From Kitasatospora arboriphila (lineage in GTDB: Bacteria; Actinomycetota; Actinomycetes; Mycobacteriales; Mycobacteriaceae): a DNA stretch of 64,000 nt. The position numbers and the translations under genes were made by a program. The stretch spans positions 34,626 through 98,625 of the forward strand of contig NZ_JNYV01000013.1 in assembly GCF_000717275.1 (NCBI RefSeq), in the 5' to 3' direction. The notes beneath the pieces are model-generated. The model did not search any database. It was not told the origin of the DNA and saw only the letters and a program-made list of their open reading frames with translations. Of this stretch, positions 33,115 through 42,289 are shown one piece after another; positions within the stretch are counted from its first letter, which is position 1; each line of letters opens with the position of its first letter.

Positions 33115-33164
33115 TGGTTGTGTTCTCGGTAGACCCTTCATCATTTCGACGACCAGCAGACCGG

Positions 33165-35105
33165 ATGACCGATGAAAAGCGCCTCAGCATGAAGAGCATC
33201 GCCGGATCGTCGGCCACACCCGCCGACGGTGCACCCGAAGGCGCTCAGCCGGGCCGGCTGGGCGAGCTGTTGGGCCGGATGGGTCAGATCGCTGCCAAGT
33301 CCGGACGGCAGGACCTGGTCGACCGGCTAGAGGGAGCCCGCACCCGGGTGACCGATCCGCGCGTACGGATCGTGGTGGTGGGGCCGCTCAAGCAGGGCAA
33401 GAGCCAGTTCGTCAATTCCCTGCTGAACGTCGAGGTGTGTTCGGTCGGCGACGACGAGACCACCGCGGTGCCCACTCTCGTGCAGAACGGCCAGCAGCCG
33501 TCCGCCGAACTTGTTCTCGCGCAACCGGGCAGTGACCCCGTTCGCACCCCGTTGCCGATGGACCAGCTCACCTCCGTGACCCCCGGTCACCCGCTGGCCG
33601 AGGGACGCGACATCACCCGGCTCGAGGTCAACGTCCCCAGCCCGCTGCTGGCCGACGGCCTGGTGCTTGTCGACACCCCCGGCGTCGGTGGACACGGGAA
33701 CCCGCATGCCGCAAGCACTCTCGGGCTGATCCCATCCGCAGACGCGGTTTTTGTGGTGTCCGACGCAAGCCAGGAGTTCACCGAGCCCGAGATCTCTTTT
33801 CTTCGCCAGGTGATGACGCTGTGCCCGACCGTCGCCTGCCTGATCACCAAAACCGACCTGTATCCCCACTGGCGTCAGATCGTCGACGCCGACCGGGCAC
33901 ACCTCGAGCGCGAGGGGCTCGACGTCCAGCTGCTGCCGGTGTCGTCGATGCTGCGGTCGCACGCACTGCGTCTCGGCGACGACTCGCTCAATGTCGAGGC
34001 CGGGTTCGTGGAGGTCTACCGATTCCTCCGGGAGCGGGTGGTCGCCCGGGCCGACCACTCGACTCGCGAATCAGTCGCCCTGGACCTGCGTTCGGTGTCC
34101 GAGCACCTGGCCCTCACCCTGGGCAGTGAACTCGCGGCGATGCGCAGTCCCGAGACGGCCGCTGCCGCGGTCGCCGAACTCACCCGAGCCAAAACTGCCG
34201 CCGAGGACATGCAGAAGCGGTCGTCGCTGTGGCAGCAGACCCTTGCCGACGGCATCACGGACCTCGCCGCCGACATCGACCACGATCTGCGAGACCGGTT
34301 GCGCGCCATCACCCGCGAGGCCGAACAGGCTGTCGACGAAGGTGATCCGGGCAAGGACTGGCCGCAGCTCACCGAATGGCTTGAGGACCAGATCGCGGTG
34401 GCTGTCGGCGACAACTTCGTATGGGCGCACGAGCGGGCGGTGTGGCTCGCCGAACGGGTGGCAGAGCATTTCGCCGAGACCGCCGAGGCCAATCTGCCGC
34501 GCCTCGACATCACCGACATCGACGGCATCTTCGATCCGGTCACCGAACTCTCCGACCTCGAGTCCGGAAAGGTCGGGATCACCCAGAAAGTGCTGATCGG
34601 GATGAAGGGCTCCTACGGAGGTGTCCTGATGTTCGGCCTCATCGGCACCTTCGCCGGGCTCGCGTTGATCAACCCGATCTCGGTCGGGGCCGGACTCCTG
34701 CTGGGCACCAAGGCATACAAAGACGACAAGGAGGCGCGCACCAACGAACGGCGGAACAAGGCGAAGGCCTCCATCCGCAAGTTCACCGACGACGTCAGCT
34801 TCCAGGTCGGCAAGGAATCGAAGGATCGGCTTCGCCACATCCAGCGGACGTTGCGTGACCATTTCACCCAGGTCGCCGAGCAGTCGGCACGGTCGATAGG
34901 TGACTCGCTGCAGGCGGCCCAAGAGGCCGCGGCGATGGCCGGCTCCGAACAGCGAACCCGAACCGCCGAACTCGAGCAGGAGCTCAAAGCTGTTGCGGCG
35001 CTGCGTAAGGTGGCGTTGCAGCTGGATCCGGCCATCGAGGCCAAGGGGGCAGCGGCGGGAACCTCGGCGGTCAGATCAGCATCGGCGGATCGGGCCGTGG
35101 AGTGA
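33165..35105 (+). CDS. iniA: IniA dynamin-like GTPase
   Basis: 646-aa bacterial dynamin-like protein, colinear with M. tuberculosis IniA (640 aa). GTPase motifs: G1 GPLKQGKS (about residues 72-79), G3 DTPGVGG (about 169) and G4 TKTD (about 228). A hydrophobic hairpin, GVLMFGLIGTFAGLALI followed by SVGAGLLLG (about 485-515), is the membrane-insertion tip. Long helices follow. IniA remodels or fuses membranes at the inner leaflet and is linked to tolerance of cell-wall drugs. ATG at 33165; a second in-frame ATG lies at 33189. The stop overlaps the iniC start by 4 bp. Confidence 0.95.
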   Translation: MTDEKRLSMKSIAGSSATPADGAPEGAQPGRLGELLGRMGQIAAKSGRQDLVDRLEGARTRVTDPRVRIVVVGPLKQGKSQFVNSLLNVEVCSVGDDETTAVPTLVQNGQQPSAELVLAQPGSDPVRTPLPMDQLTSVTPGHPLAEGRDITRLEVNVPSPLLADGLVLVDTPGVGGHGNPHAASTLGLIPSADAVFVVSDASQEFTEPEISFLRQVMTLCPTVACLITKTDLYPHWRQIVDADRAHLEREGLDVQLLPVSSMLRSHALRLGDDSLNVEAGFVEVYRFLRERVVARADHSTRESVALDLRSVSEHLALTLGSELAAMRSPETAAAAVAELTRAKTAAEDMQKRSSLWQQTLADGITDLAADIDHDLRDRLRAITREAEQAVDEGDPGKDWPQLTEWLEDQIAVAVGDNFVWAHERAVWLAERVAEHFAETAEANLPRLDITDIDGIFDPVTELSDLESGKVGITQKVLIGMKGSYGGVLMFGLIGTFAGLALINPISVGAGLLLGTKAYKDDKEARTNERRNKAKASIRKFTDDVSFQVGKESKDRLRHIQRTLRDHFTQVAEQSARSIGDSLQAAQEAAAMAGSEQRTRTAELEQELKAVAALRKVALQLDPAIEAKGAAAGTSAVRSASADRAVE

Positions 35106-36568
35106 GTACCCTCGACCGCGCCCGTGATCTGCTCGACGCCGCCGAGAAGGTGTGCGGAGGTGACCGCTGGGCGGCCGCCCGGCTGGCCGACTGTTCCGAC
35201 CGGCTCGACGAACCGCTGCGCATCGCCATCGCGGGGTCGTTGAAGGCGGGCAAGTCGACCCTGCTCAACGCGATGGTCGGCCAGGACATCGCACCGACCG
35301 ACGCCACCGAGTGCACCCGCGTGGTCACCTGGTACCGGCGCGGAGTCAATCCCAAGGTCACGGCCCGGTACGACGGCGAGCGATCGGCCGGGATCCCCGT
35401 GTTACGCCGAAATGGCCACCTCACCTTCGACTTCGGCGATCTGACCGCCGACCGCGTCGACCGCCTCGACGTCGAGTGGCCGGCGAGGGCGCTGCGGTCG
35501 ATGACCATCATCGACACTCCGGGTACGGCGTCGCTGTCGCGGGACGTGTCGGCATTGACCGTCGACATGCTCACCCCCGAGGACGGCGAGTCGGGCGCGG
35601 ACGCGGTGGTCTATCTGCTGCGCACGCTCACCAGTACCGACACCGCTTTCCTCAGCAGGATCGGGGAGTCCATCGGCGGTGAGTCCGGGCCACTGGGCGT
35701 GGTCGGTGTGGTGTCGCGGGCCGACGAGGTCGGCGCGGGCCGGGTGGACGCGATGATGTCGGCCAAACAGGTTGCGGCGCGGTTCGCCACCGAGCTCGAA
35801 CGCACCGGCCTGTGTCAGGCGGTGGTGCCGGTCGCAGGCTTGCTGGCTCTCGGCGCGCGCACCCTGCGACAGGTCGAGTACTCGGCGTTCGTCGCGTTGG
35901 CTGCCGTTGCGCCCGAAGAACTCTCGCTGGCGATGCTCTCGACCGACCGATTCGTCCGGCCCGAGACCCCGCTGCCCGTCGAGCCTGGTCTGCGTGCGGA
36001 GTTGCTCGACCGCTTCGGTATGTACGGCATCCGGATGGCCGTCACCCTGATCCGGCTCGGAACGCCCGACTCACCCACTCTGGCAACCGAACTGGTCGAC
36101 CGCAGCGGCCTCACCGAACTCCGGCAGGTCATCGATGTGCAGTTCGGGCAGCGCGCCGATCAGCTCAAGACCCACACCGCCCTGATCGCCCTGGAACGCA
36201 TTCTTGCGCACTATGATTCGGCCGAGACCGAAGAGCTGCGCAAGGCGACGGCGCGCATGCTGGCCGATGTTCACGGCTTCGCCGAGCTGCGGTTGCTCGG
36301 CAAACTGCGCACCGGGGGAATCCAGTTGCCTCCCCAGGACCGCGACGACCTGCAACGCATCATCGGTGGCTCCGGCATCGAACCCTGGGCCCGGCTCGGT
36401 ATCGCCCCCGACGACAGCGTCGATCTGCATCGCAAGGCCGCGATGGAAGCGGTCCGGCGTTGGCGTACCCGCGCCGCCCATCCGCTGTTCGACCGGCCGA
36501 CGGCAGTGGCGTGCACGGTCGCCGCGCGCAGTGCCGAAGGTATTCTCGCCGAGCTCGATTCGCAGTGA
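35102..36568 (+). CDS. iniC: IniC dynamin-like GTPase
   Basis: 488-aa dynamin-like partner of IniA, close in length to Rv0343 (493 aa). G1 is AGSLKAGKST (about residues 45-53), G3 DTPGTAS (about 138) and G4 is SRAD in place of N/TKxD (about 206). No clear membrane hairpin as in IniA, so it may need IniA for membrane contact. GTG start overlaps the iniA stop (GTGA, 35102-35105), ensuring coupled translation. Followed after 7 nt by an uncharacterised gene in the same transcript. Confidence 0.95.
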   Translation: MSTLDRARDLLDAAEKVCGGDRWAAARLADCSDRLDEPLRIAIAGSLKAGKSTLLNAMVGQDIAPTDATECTRVVTWYRRGVNPKVTARYDGERSAGIPVLRRNGHLTFDFGDLTADRVDRLDVEWPARALRSMTIIDTPGTASLSRDVSALTVDMLTPEDGESGADAVVYLLRTLTSTDTAFLSRIGESIGGESGPLGVVGVVSRADEVGAGRVDAMMSAKQVAARFATELERTGLCQAVVPVAGLLALGARTLRQVEYSAFVALAAVAPEELSLAMLSTDRFVRPETPLPVEPGLRAELLDRFGMYGIRMAVTLIRLGTPDSPTLATELVDRSGLTELRQVIDVQFGQRADQLKTHTALIALERILAHYDSAETEELRKATARMLADVHGFAELRLLGKLRTGGIQLPPQDRDDLQRIIGGSGIEPWARLGIAPDDSVDLHRKAAMEAVRRWRTRAAHPLFDRPTAVACTVAARSAEGILAELDSQ

Positions 36569-36575
36569 CAACACC

Positions 36576-37178
36576 GTGACGCGTCTGCGTTTCGACGGCG
36601 ACATCTCCGGGATGGGAACCACGGCGGGCGTCCGTATCGTGGTCGGGCACTGGCCGACATCACATCTGGGCGACTTCGCCGACGTCATGGTCGAGTTCGC
36701 CGACGGTGACCGGCTGCTCATCGCTCCGAGTGCGCAGGTGCGCGACTTCGTCACCGCCACCTACCATTTCGACCGCAGCGTGATCACCGAGGTGACCTAC
36801 GAATCGGACGGTTCGCGGGTGTCGGTCCGGGCGGGCGACCTGGAGTTGTCATTTGTCGTCGGCGCGCCGACCCTGCTCGGGCGGCTGCTGTCACTGATGC
36901 CACGTGCCGTGGTCACCGCGCCGTGGTTCTGTGCCGTCAGCGACCCGATCGCCCGGGTGTTCCTGCGCGGTGTGCGAACCCGCGGCTCAGCAGGCGGAGG
37001 TCGCCGCGAGTATTACGGCGCGCGGGGTCAGCGGCGCATCGAATCGGTGGTGGCGGGGTGGCAGGGCAACGACCTCGGCGGATTGACCGACGTCGACCCA
37101 CCGGTTCGTTTCGGCTTCGGTTCCACCCCGAAGAAGCCTGCGATGACACTGATCACCACCACGATCGACGAGCGCTAG
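36576..37178 (+). CDS. uncharacterised protein in iniAC transcript
   Basis: 200-aa protein that I do not recognise. It starts with GTG 7 nt after iniC, so it is almost surely cotranscribed. The first 110 residues look beta-rich (VTRLRFDGDISGMG, VRIVVGHW, MVEFADGDRLLIAPSAQV), with alternating hydrophobic strands; a more hydrophobic part LLSLMPRAVVTAPWFCAVSDPI follows, then Arg/Gly-rich RGVRTRGSAGGGRREYYGARGQRR. No signal peptide. Possible roles are a GTPase accessory or envelope-associated protein; this is guesswork from position. Confidence 0.75.
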   Translation: MTRLRFDGDISGMGTTAGVRIVVGHWPTSHLGDFADVMVEFADGDRLLIAPSAQVRDFVTATYHFDRSVITEVTYESDGSRVSVRAGDLELSFVVGAPTLLGRLLSLMPRAVVTAPWFCAVSDPIARVFLRGVRTRGSAGGGRREYYGARGQRRIESVVAGWQGNDLGGLTDVDPPVRFGFGSTPKKPAMTLITTTIDER

Positions 37179-37200
37179 CCCGGTTTCAGCGACCCGGCCT

Positions 37201-37761
37201 TCAACGACGGATCGGCGCGCCCTTGAGCCATCGGCTGATCGCGGGGGCGAACATCAGCGCGGTGGCGACGGCTGCTCCTGCCGCAATTGCGAGCGGCAGC
37301 CATCCGGCCGCGGCGCCGAGGACGTCGCGGGCCGGGTCGATGACCGTCCAGAACGCGACCGCCCCGATCACCGCAATCACACCGATGGTCGCGAGGAGGC
37401 TCCGGCTCGACGGCACACGGTCACGCAGCCGGAGAATCCCGAACAGGCCGCACGCCAACACCAGGAACGCCACCACACCACTGGCGATCATCGCGATCTT
37501 CACGGTGTCGGCGAGTTCCTCCTGGGTTGCCGACAGGTTGTCCTCGGCGAGCGAGCGGGTCAGCTCGGCGCGCACGTCTGCCTGGTCGAAGCCCACCATC
37601 GCGGCCGTCACCACCAGGGCCACCAGCGTGAGCAGCCAGATCACCGCCGCGATGTCGAGAACCCGCGGCCGCTCGTCAGGGATCGGTTCGTGCAGCGGTT
37701 CGATCCGGATCTCGGGACGGGCCGGACGGGGGCGCGGAGGAATCGGATCGGGCGGTGTCAC
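37201..37761 (-). CDS. four-helix membrane protein of unknown function
   Basis: 186-aa protein with a Pro-rich cytoplasmic N-terminus (PPDPIPPRPRPARP) and four membrane segments: VIWLLTLVALVVTAAMVGF, IAMIASGVVAFLVLACGLFGI, LLATIGVIAVIGAVAFWTVI and PLAIAAGAAVATALMFAPAI. No family recognised. GTG at 37761 is preferred because the sequence further upstream carries an HspR-type box rather than coding signal. Convergent with the iniAC transcript, divergent from dnaK; the nearby box suggests heat-shock control. Confidence 0.75.
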   Translation of the reverse strand: MTPPDPIPPRPRPARPEIRIEPLHEPIPDERPRVLDIAAVIWLLTLVALVVTAAMVGFDQADVRAELTRSLAEDNLSATQEELADTVKIAMIASGVVAFLVLACGLFGILRLRDRVPSSRSLLATIGVIAVIGAVAFWTVIDPARDVLGAAAGWLPLAIAAGAAVATALMFAPAISRWLKGAPIRR

Positions 37762-37820
37762 GGTCTGAGCGTAACGAGCCTGCCGCCCCAACCGTGGAGT
37801 TCCGGAGGCAATGGCCCGCC

Positions 37821-37850
37821 TTGAGTCGGATCGACTCAACTAATTGAGAT
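37821..37850. promoter_or_regulatory. HAIR element (HspR box) upstream of dnaK
   Basis: CTTGAGT (37821-37827), a 7-nt spacer, then ACTCAAC (37835-37841) matches the HspR-associated inverted repeat CTTGAGT-N7-ACTCAAG in 13 of 14 arm positions. A third half-site ATTGAGA follows at 37844-37850. The box is 60 bp upstream of the divergent membrane gene start (37761) and about 220 bp before dnaK. Confidence 0.82.
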
Positions 37851-37909
37851 AATCGGGAACAGTATGCGCACTTGGTCCGTTACACCTCTCGAGAGACCTG
37901 AGCCGCGAA

Positions 37910-37971
37910 GACTCAACCCGGTTTGACGTGAATGGCATCAACCGGTAACAGTTGAGTCGATCGCGCTGAGG
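37910..37971 (+). promoter_or_regulatory. dnaK promoter with overlapping HspR half-sites
   Basis: GACTCAAC (37910-37917) and GTTGAGTC (37951-37958) form an exact inverted pair 33 bp apart. GTTGAGT followed by a 7-nt spacer and GCTGAGG (37951-37971) is a degenerate HAIR. Between them TTGACG (37923-37928) and TAACAG (37946-37951), 17 nt apart, fit a sigma-A promoter, so HspR bound at the downstream box would cover the -10. Confidence 0.6.
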
Positions 37972-38062
37972 TTTCGGACCCCAAGAAGAGGTCGTCACAG
38001 ACCACAAACGTGAACAAATTGTGCGCGCACGGTTGCGCCGCACTGCTTATAGGAGGCAACAA

Positions 38063-39907
38063 ATGGCTCGTGCTGTTGGAATCGACCTGGGCACCACCAA
38101 CTCGGTGGTCTCTGTGCTCGAAGGTGGCGAACCCACCGTTATCGCCAACGCCGAGGGCGCCCGCACCACCCCGTCGGTGGTTGCATTCGCCCGCAACGGC
38201 GAGGTTCTGGTCGGACAGCCGGCCAAGAACCAGGCAGTCACCAACGTCGACCGCACCATCCGTTCGGTCAAGCGCCACATGGGCGAGGACTGGACCACGT
38301 CCATCGACGACAAGAACTACACCCCACAGGAGATCAGCGCTCGCACGCTGATGAAGCTCAAGCGCGACGCCGAGAGCTACCTGGGCGACGAGGTCGTCGA
38401 CGCGGTCATCACCGTCCCGGCGTACTTCAACGACGCCCAGCGTCAGGCCACCAAGGAAGCCGGCCAGATCGCCGGCCTCAACGTGCTCCGCATCGTGAAC
38501 GAGCCCACCGCCGCCGCATTGGCGTACGGCCTGGACAAGGGCGAGAAGGAACAGACCATCCTGGTGTTCGACCTCGGTGGCGGTACGTTCGACGTCTCGC
38601 TGCTGGAGATCGGCGACGGTGTCGTCGAGGTCCGGGCGACCTCCGGTGACAACCACCTCGGTGGTGACGACTGGGATCAGCGTGTCGTCGACTGGCTCGT
38701 CGACAAGTTCAAGGCGCAGAACGGCATCGACCTGACCAAGGACAAGATGGCCCTGCAGCGTCTGCGTGAGGCCGCCGAGAAGGCGAAGATCGAGCTGTCC
38801 TCGGGACAGAGCACCTCGATCAACCTGCCCTACATCACGGTCGACGCGGACAAGAACCCGCTGTTCCTCGATGAGCAGCTCACCCGCAGTGAGTTCCAGA
38901 AGATCACCAACGACCTGCTCGAGCGCACCCGTGCGCCGTTCCAGGCCGTGGTCAAGGACGCCGGCATCTCCGTCGGCGACATCGACCACGTCGTGCTCGT
39001 CGGTGGCTCCACGCGTATGCCCGCCGTCAGCGACCTGGTGCGTGAACTGACCGGAGGCCGCGAGCCCAACAAGGGTGTCAACCCGGACGAGGTCGTGGCC
39101 GTCGGTGCCGCACTGCAGGCCGGTGTGCTCCGCGGTGAGGTCAAGGACGTCCTGCTCCTCGACGTCACCCCGCTCTCGCTCGGTATCGAGACCAAGGGTG
39201 GCGTGATGCACAAGCTGATCGAGCGCAACACCACCATCCCGACCAAGCGGTCGGAGACCTACACCACGGCAGAGGACAACCAGCCGTCGGTGCAGATCCA
39301 GGTGTATCAGGGTGAGCGTGAGATCGCCTCGCACAACAAGCTGCTCGGTTCGTTCGAGCTGGCCGGTATCGCGCCTGCACCGCAGGGTGTCCCGCAGATC
39401 GAGGTGACCTTCGACATCGACGCCAACGGCATCGTGCACGTCACCGCCAAGGACAAGGGCACCGGCAAGGAGAACACCATCCGCATCCAGGACGGCTCCG
39501 GCCTGTCCAAGGACGAGATCGACCGGATGATCAAGGATGCCGAGGCACACGCCGACGAAGACCGGAAGCGTCGCGAAGAGGCCGAGACCCGCAACCAGGC
39601 GGAGTCGCTGGTCAACCAGACCGAGAAGTTCCTCAAGGAGTCCGACGACAAGGTCCCGGCCGACCTCAAGACCAAGGTCGAAGGCTCGATCGAGGGCGTC
39701 CGTGAGGCCCTCAAGGGCAGCGACCTCGGCGCCGTGAAGTCGGCGGTCGAGAAGCTGACCACCGATTCGCAGGAACTCGGTCAGGCGATCTACGCCAGCG
39801 CCGCTGCCGAAGGTGACGGAGCTGCCGCTGCCGGTGGGGCCGACGATGTCGTCGACGCCGAGGTCGTGGACGAAGGTGCCGACAGCAACGCCGGAGAGAC
39901 CAAGTGA
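38063..39907 (+). CDS. dnaK: chaperone DnaK (Hsp70)
   Basis: 614-aa cytosolic Hsp70. Complete motifs: [35 protein letters not shown], the interdomain linker [16 protein letters not shown], a full substrate-binding domain and lid, and an acidic C-terminus with [12 protein letters not shown]. It folds and refolds client proteins with GrpE and DnaJ encoded next to it. AGGAGG lies 6 nt before the ATG. Expected to be repressed by HspR through the upstream boxes. The stop overlaps the grpE GTG by 4 bp. Confidence 0.98.
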   Translation: MARAVGIDLGTTNSVVSVLEGGEPTVIANAEGARTTPSVVAFARNGEVLVGQPAKNQAVTNVDRTIRSVKRHMGEDWTTSIDDKNYTPQEISARTLMKLKRDAESYLGDEVVDAVITVPAYFNDAQRQATKEAGQIAGLNVLRIVNEPTAAALAYGLDKGEKEQTILVFDLGGGTFDVSLLEIGDGVVEVRATSGDNHLGGDDWDQRVVDWLVDKFKAQNGIDLTKDKMALQRLREAAEKAKIELSSGQSTSINLPYITVDADKNPLFLDEQLTRSEFQKITNDLLERTRAPFQAVVKDAGISVGDIDHVVLVGGSTRMPAVSDLVRELTGGREPNKGVNPDEVVAVGAALQAGVLRGEVKDVLLLDVTPLSLGIETKGGVMHKLIERNTTIPTKRSETYTTAEDNQPSVQIQVYQGEREIASHNKLLGSFELAGIAPAPQGVPQIEVTFDIDANGIVHVTAKDKGTGKENTIRIQDGSGLSKDEIDRMIKDAEAHADEDRKRREEAETRNQAESLVNQTEKFLKESDDKVPADLKTKVEGSIEGVREALKGSDLGAVKSAVEKLTTDSQELGQAIYASAAAEGDGAAAAGGADDVVDAEVVDEGADSNAGETK

Positions 39908-40518
39908 CCGGTCCGGAATCCGATCCGGCGACCGCCACGGAGGAAGCTCCTCCGGCCACGGATGCCGCGGACGCGCCCGCAGACGGCGCAGACGCGGCAC
40001 CCGCTCCGGAATCGGATGACACGGTGGATGCGGCCATCGACGACGCGGTCGCCGATGTCGCGGGCTCGGACAAGGAGTCCGAGTTGCTCGCCGACCTGCA
40101 GCGTGTGCACGCGGAGTACGCCAACTATCGGCGTCGCGCCGAGCGCGAGAAGGTCAGCGCGCAGCAGTACGGCAAGGGTGATCTCATCAAGTCGCTGCTG
40201 CCCGTCCTCGACGACCTGGACCGCGCACGTGCCCACGGTGACCTCGAATCGGGCCCGCTGCGCGCGGTGGCCGATAAGATCACCGAGACACTCACCGCGG
40301 CCGGTCTCGCCTCGTTCGGGGCCGAGGGCGACGAGTTCGACCCGGCGCTGCACGAAGCGGTGCAACATGAAGGTCAGGGAGCGAACCCGGTGATCGGAAC
40401 GGTGTACCGACAAGGTTTCCGTCTCGGCGACCGGGTACTGCGCACCGCCATGGTCGTGGTGGTCGACGGTCCGGAACCGGCAGTACAGACCCCTGCGGGT
40501 CAGACCAACGAAGAATGA
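39904..40518 (+). CDS. grpE: nucleotide exchange factor GrpE
   Basis: 204-aa DnaK cochaperone releasing ADP. An acidic, Ala/Pro-rich N-terminus (about 55 residues) precedes the coiled coil [20 protein letters not shown], and the beta domain at the end contains [23 protein letters not shown] start overlaps the dnaK stop (GTGA). A GC-rich hairpin lies just after it, before dnaJ. Confidence 0.97.
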   Translation: MTGPESDPATATEEAPPATDAADAPADGADAAPAPESDDTVDAAIDDAVADVAGSDKESELLADLQRVHAEYANYRRRAEREKVSAQQYGKGDLIKSLLPVLDDLDRARAHGDLESGPLRAVADKITETLTAAGLASFGAEGDEFDPALHEAVQHEGQGANPVIGTVYRQGFRLGDRVLRTAMVVVVDGPEPAVQTPAGQTNEE

Positions 40519-40523
40519 GCATT

Positions 40524-40552
40524 CCGGCCCAGGCGCACCGCGCCTGGGCCGG
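40524..40552 (+). terminator. GC-rich hairpin between grpE and dnaJ
   Basis: CCGGCCCAGGCGC (40524-40536), loop ACC, then GCGCCTGGGCCGG (40540-40552): a perfect 13-bp stem 5 nt after the grpE stop. There is no T-run after it, so it is more likely an attenuator or an RNA-processing and stability element that sets lower dnaJ than dnaK-grpE output. Confidence 0.55.
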
Positions 40553-40612
40553 GATCGCTACCAAGACTTTTGCACAGAACAAGATTTGAGAAAGAGAAGG
40601 AGGTGACGCCTG

Positions 40613-41797
40613 GTGGCTCCTCAACGTGAGTGGCTCGAACAGGACTTCTACAAAGCGCTGGGCGTTGCATCCGATGCGTCCGCCGACGACATCAAGCGGG
40701 CCTACCGCAAGCTGGCGCGCGAACTGCATCCAGATGCGAACCCCAACGACCCGGCTGCCGAAGAACGCTTCAAGCTGGTTTCCGAGGCGCACAGCGTGCT
40801 GTCCGACCCCGCCAAGCGCAAGGAGTACGACGACACCCGGCGGATGTTCGCCGGCGCGCGCGGTCGCGGTGGTGCTGCCGGATTCCCCGGCGGCTACGGC
40901 ACCACGGCCGGAGGTCAGGAGTTCAACCTCAACGATCTGTTCGGTGACGCGGCAGGTGGACCGGCCGGCGGCGCAGGTGGATTCAGCGACCTGTTCGGTG
41001 GCCTGTTCAACCGCACCGCCACCCCCCGTGGCACCCAGACCCGCAGCCGTCGCGGCAACGACCTGGAAACCGAGACCACGCTGACCTTCAAAGAGGCGGC
41101 GTTGGGTACCTCGAAGACCATCACCATCACCAGTTCGGCGCCGTGCACGAACTGTCATGGCAGTGGCGCGAAGCCCGGCACCAGTCCGCGGGTGTGCCCC
41201 ACCTGCAACGGCGCCGGCGTCGTCAGCCGCAACCAGGGCGCATTCGGATTCAGCGAACCGTGTTCGGACTGCCGCGGCACCGGATCCAAGATCGACGATC
41301 CGTGCCCGGTGTGTGAGGGCGACGGCGCCACGGTCCGTACCCGTCCGATCACCGTGCGCATCCCGCCCGGTGTGTCCGACGGCGGCAGGATCCGGCTGGC
41401 CGGGCAGGGCGAAGCGGGCCTGCGCGGCGCACCGTCGGGCGACCTGTACGTCAGCGTGCACGTCTCACCCGACCGCACGTTCACCCGCAGCGGCGACGAC
41501 GTGAAGGTGACCCTCCCGGTGACCTTCGCCGAACTGGTCCTCGGCACCACGGTGTCGGTACCGACACTCGACGGCAGCGTCGGGTTGAAGATCCCGCCGA
41601 ACACCGTCGACGGACGCACCCTACGGGTTCGTGGCCGCGGTGTCGCCAAACGCGCAGGCGGCGCCGGCGATCTGTTGGTGACCGTGAAGGTTGCAGTGCC
41701 GCCGAAGCTCGACGACGCGGCCATCGAAGCTCTTGGCAAGTACGCCGCGGCAGAAAAGGCCAGCGGGTTCGACCCGCGTGCGAATTGGGGTAAGTGA
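40613..41797 (+). CDS. dnaJ: cochaperone DnaJ
   Basis: 394-aa type I Hsp40. J domain at residues 10-75 with the essential HPD ([11 protein letters not shown]), Gly/Phe-rich segment to about 150, four CxxCxGxG-type zinc repeats ([32 protein letters not shown]), and C-terminal substrate domains. It stimulates DnaK ATP hydrolysis and delivers clients. The GTG start is supported by an almost perfect anti-SD complement AAGGAGGTGA at 40598-40607. Stop overlaps hspR. Confidence 0.97.
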   Translation: MAPQREWLEQDFYKALGVASDASADDIKRAYRKLARELHPDANPNDPAAEERFKLVSEAHSVLSDPAKRKEYDDTRRMFAGARGRGGAAGFPGGYGTTAGGQEFNLNDLFGDAAGGPAGGAGGFSDLFGGLFNRTATPRGTQTRSRRGNDLETETTLTFKEAALGTSKTITITSSAPCTNCHGSGAKPGTSPRVCPTCNGAGVVSRNQGAFGFSEPCSDCRGTGSKIDDPCPVCEGDGATVRTRPITVRIPPGVSDGGRIRLAGQGEAGLRGAPSGDLYVSVHVSPDRTFTRSGDDVKVTLPVTFAELVLGTTVSVPTLDGSVGLKIPPNTVDGRTLRVRGRGVAKRAGGAGDLLVTVKVAVPPKLDDAAIEALGKYAAAEKASGFDPRANWGK

Positions 41798-42207
41798 TGA
41801 GCTCCCGCCGTGAAGAACGTGAATCCGCCGATCAATCGGCGCGGATGTTCGTGATCTCGGTGGCCGCCGAACTGGCGGGCATGCACGCGCAGACACTGCG
41901 CACCTACGACCGCCTCGGGCTCGTCACCCCCCAGCGCGCGGCGGGTGGCGGGCGGCGGTATTCCAGCCGCGACGTCGAGCTGCTCCGCGAGGTGCAGCGA
42001 CTGTCGCAGGACGAGGGTGTGAACCTGGCCGGCATCAAGCGCGTGATCGAGTTGACCAACCAGGTCGACGCGCTGCAGAGCCGGATCCGTGAACTGGAGG
42101 CAGAGGTCGCCGCCCATCGCGCGAGCAGTCGCGGCGAGCTCGTCCCGATGCCGCGAACCAGCGCGTTGGTCGTGTGGAAGCCGCGCCGCGAGCGCGGCGA
42201 CAGATGA
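41797..42207 (+). CDS. hspR: heat-shock repressor HspR
   Basis: 136-aa MerR-family repressor of the dnaK operon. The helix-turn-helix MFVISVAAELAGMHAQTLRTYDRLGLV is characteristic, followed by the wing GGGRRYSSRDVELLREVQRL and a short coiled coil. HspR binds HAIR boxes with DnaK as corepressor, so unfolded proteins relieve repression. Matching boxes are seen at 37821-37850 and around 37951. ATG overlaps the dnaJ stop (TGATG). Confidence 0.96.
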   Translation: MSSRREERESADQSARMFVISVAAELAGMHAQTLRTYDRLGLVTPQRAAGGGRRYSSRDVELLREVQRLSQDEGVNLAGIKRVIELTNQVDALQSRIRELEAEVAAHRASSRGELVPMPRTSALVVWKPRRERGDR

Positions 42208-42289
42208 GCACGGTATCGGCAGGAGTCCATTCCGCCTCGCATTTCGTGAGTTTCGGTAACAGCGCCTTCGATGAGAGCGATACTCAGGT

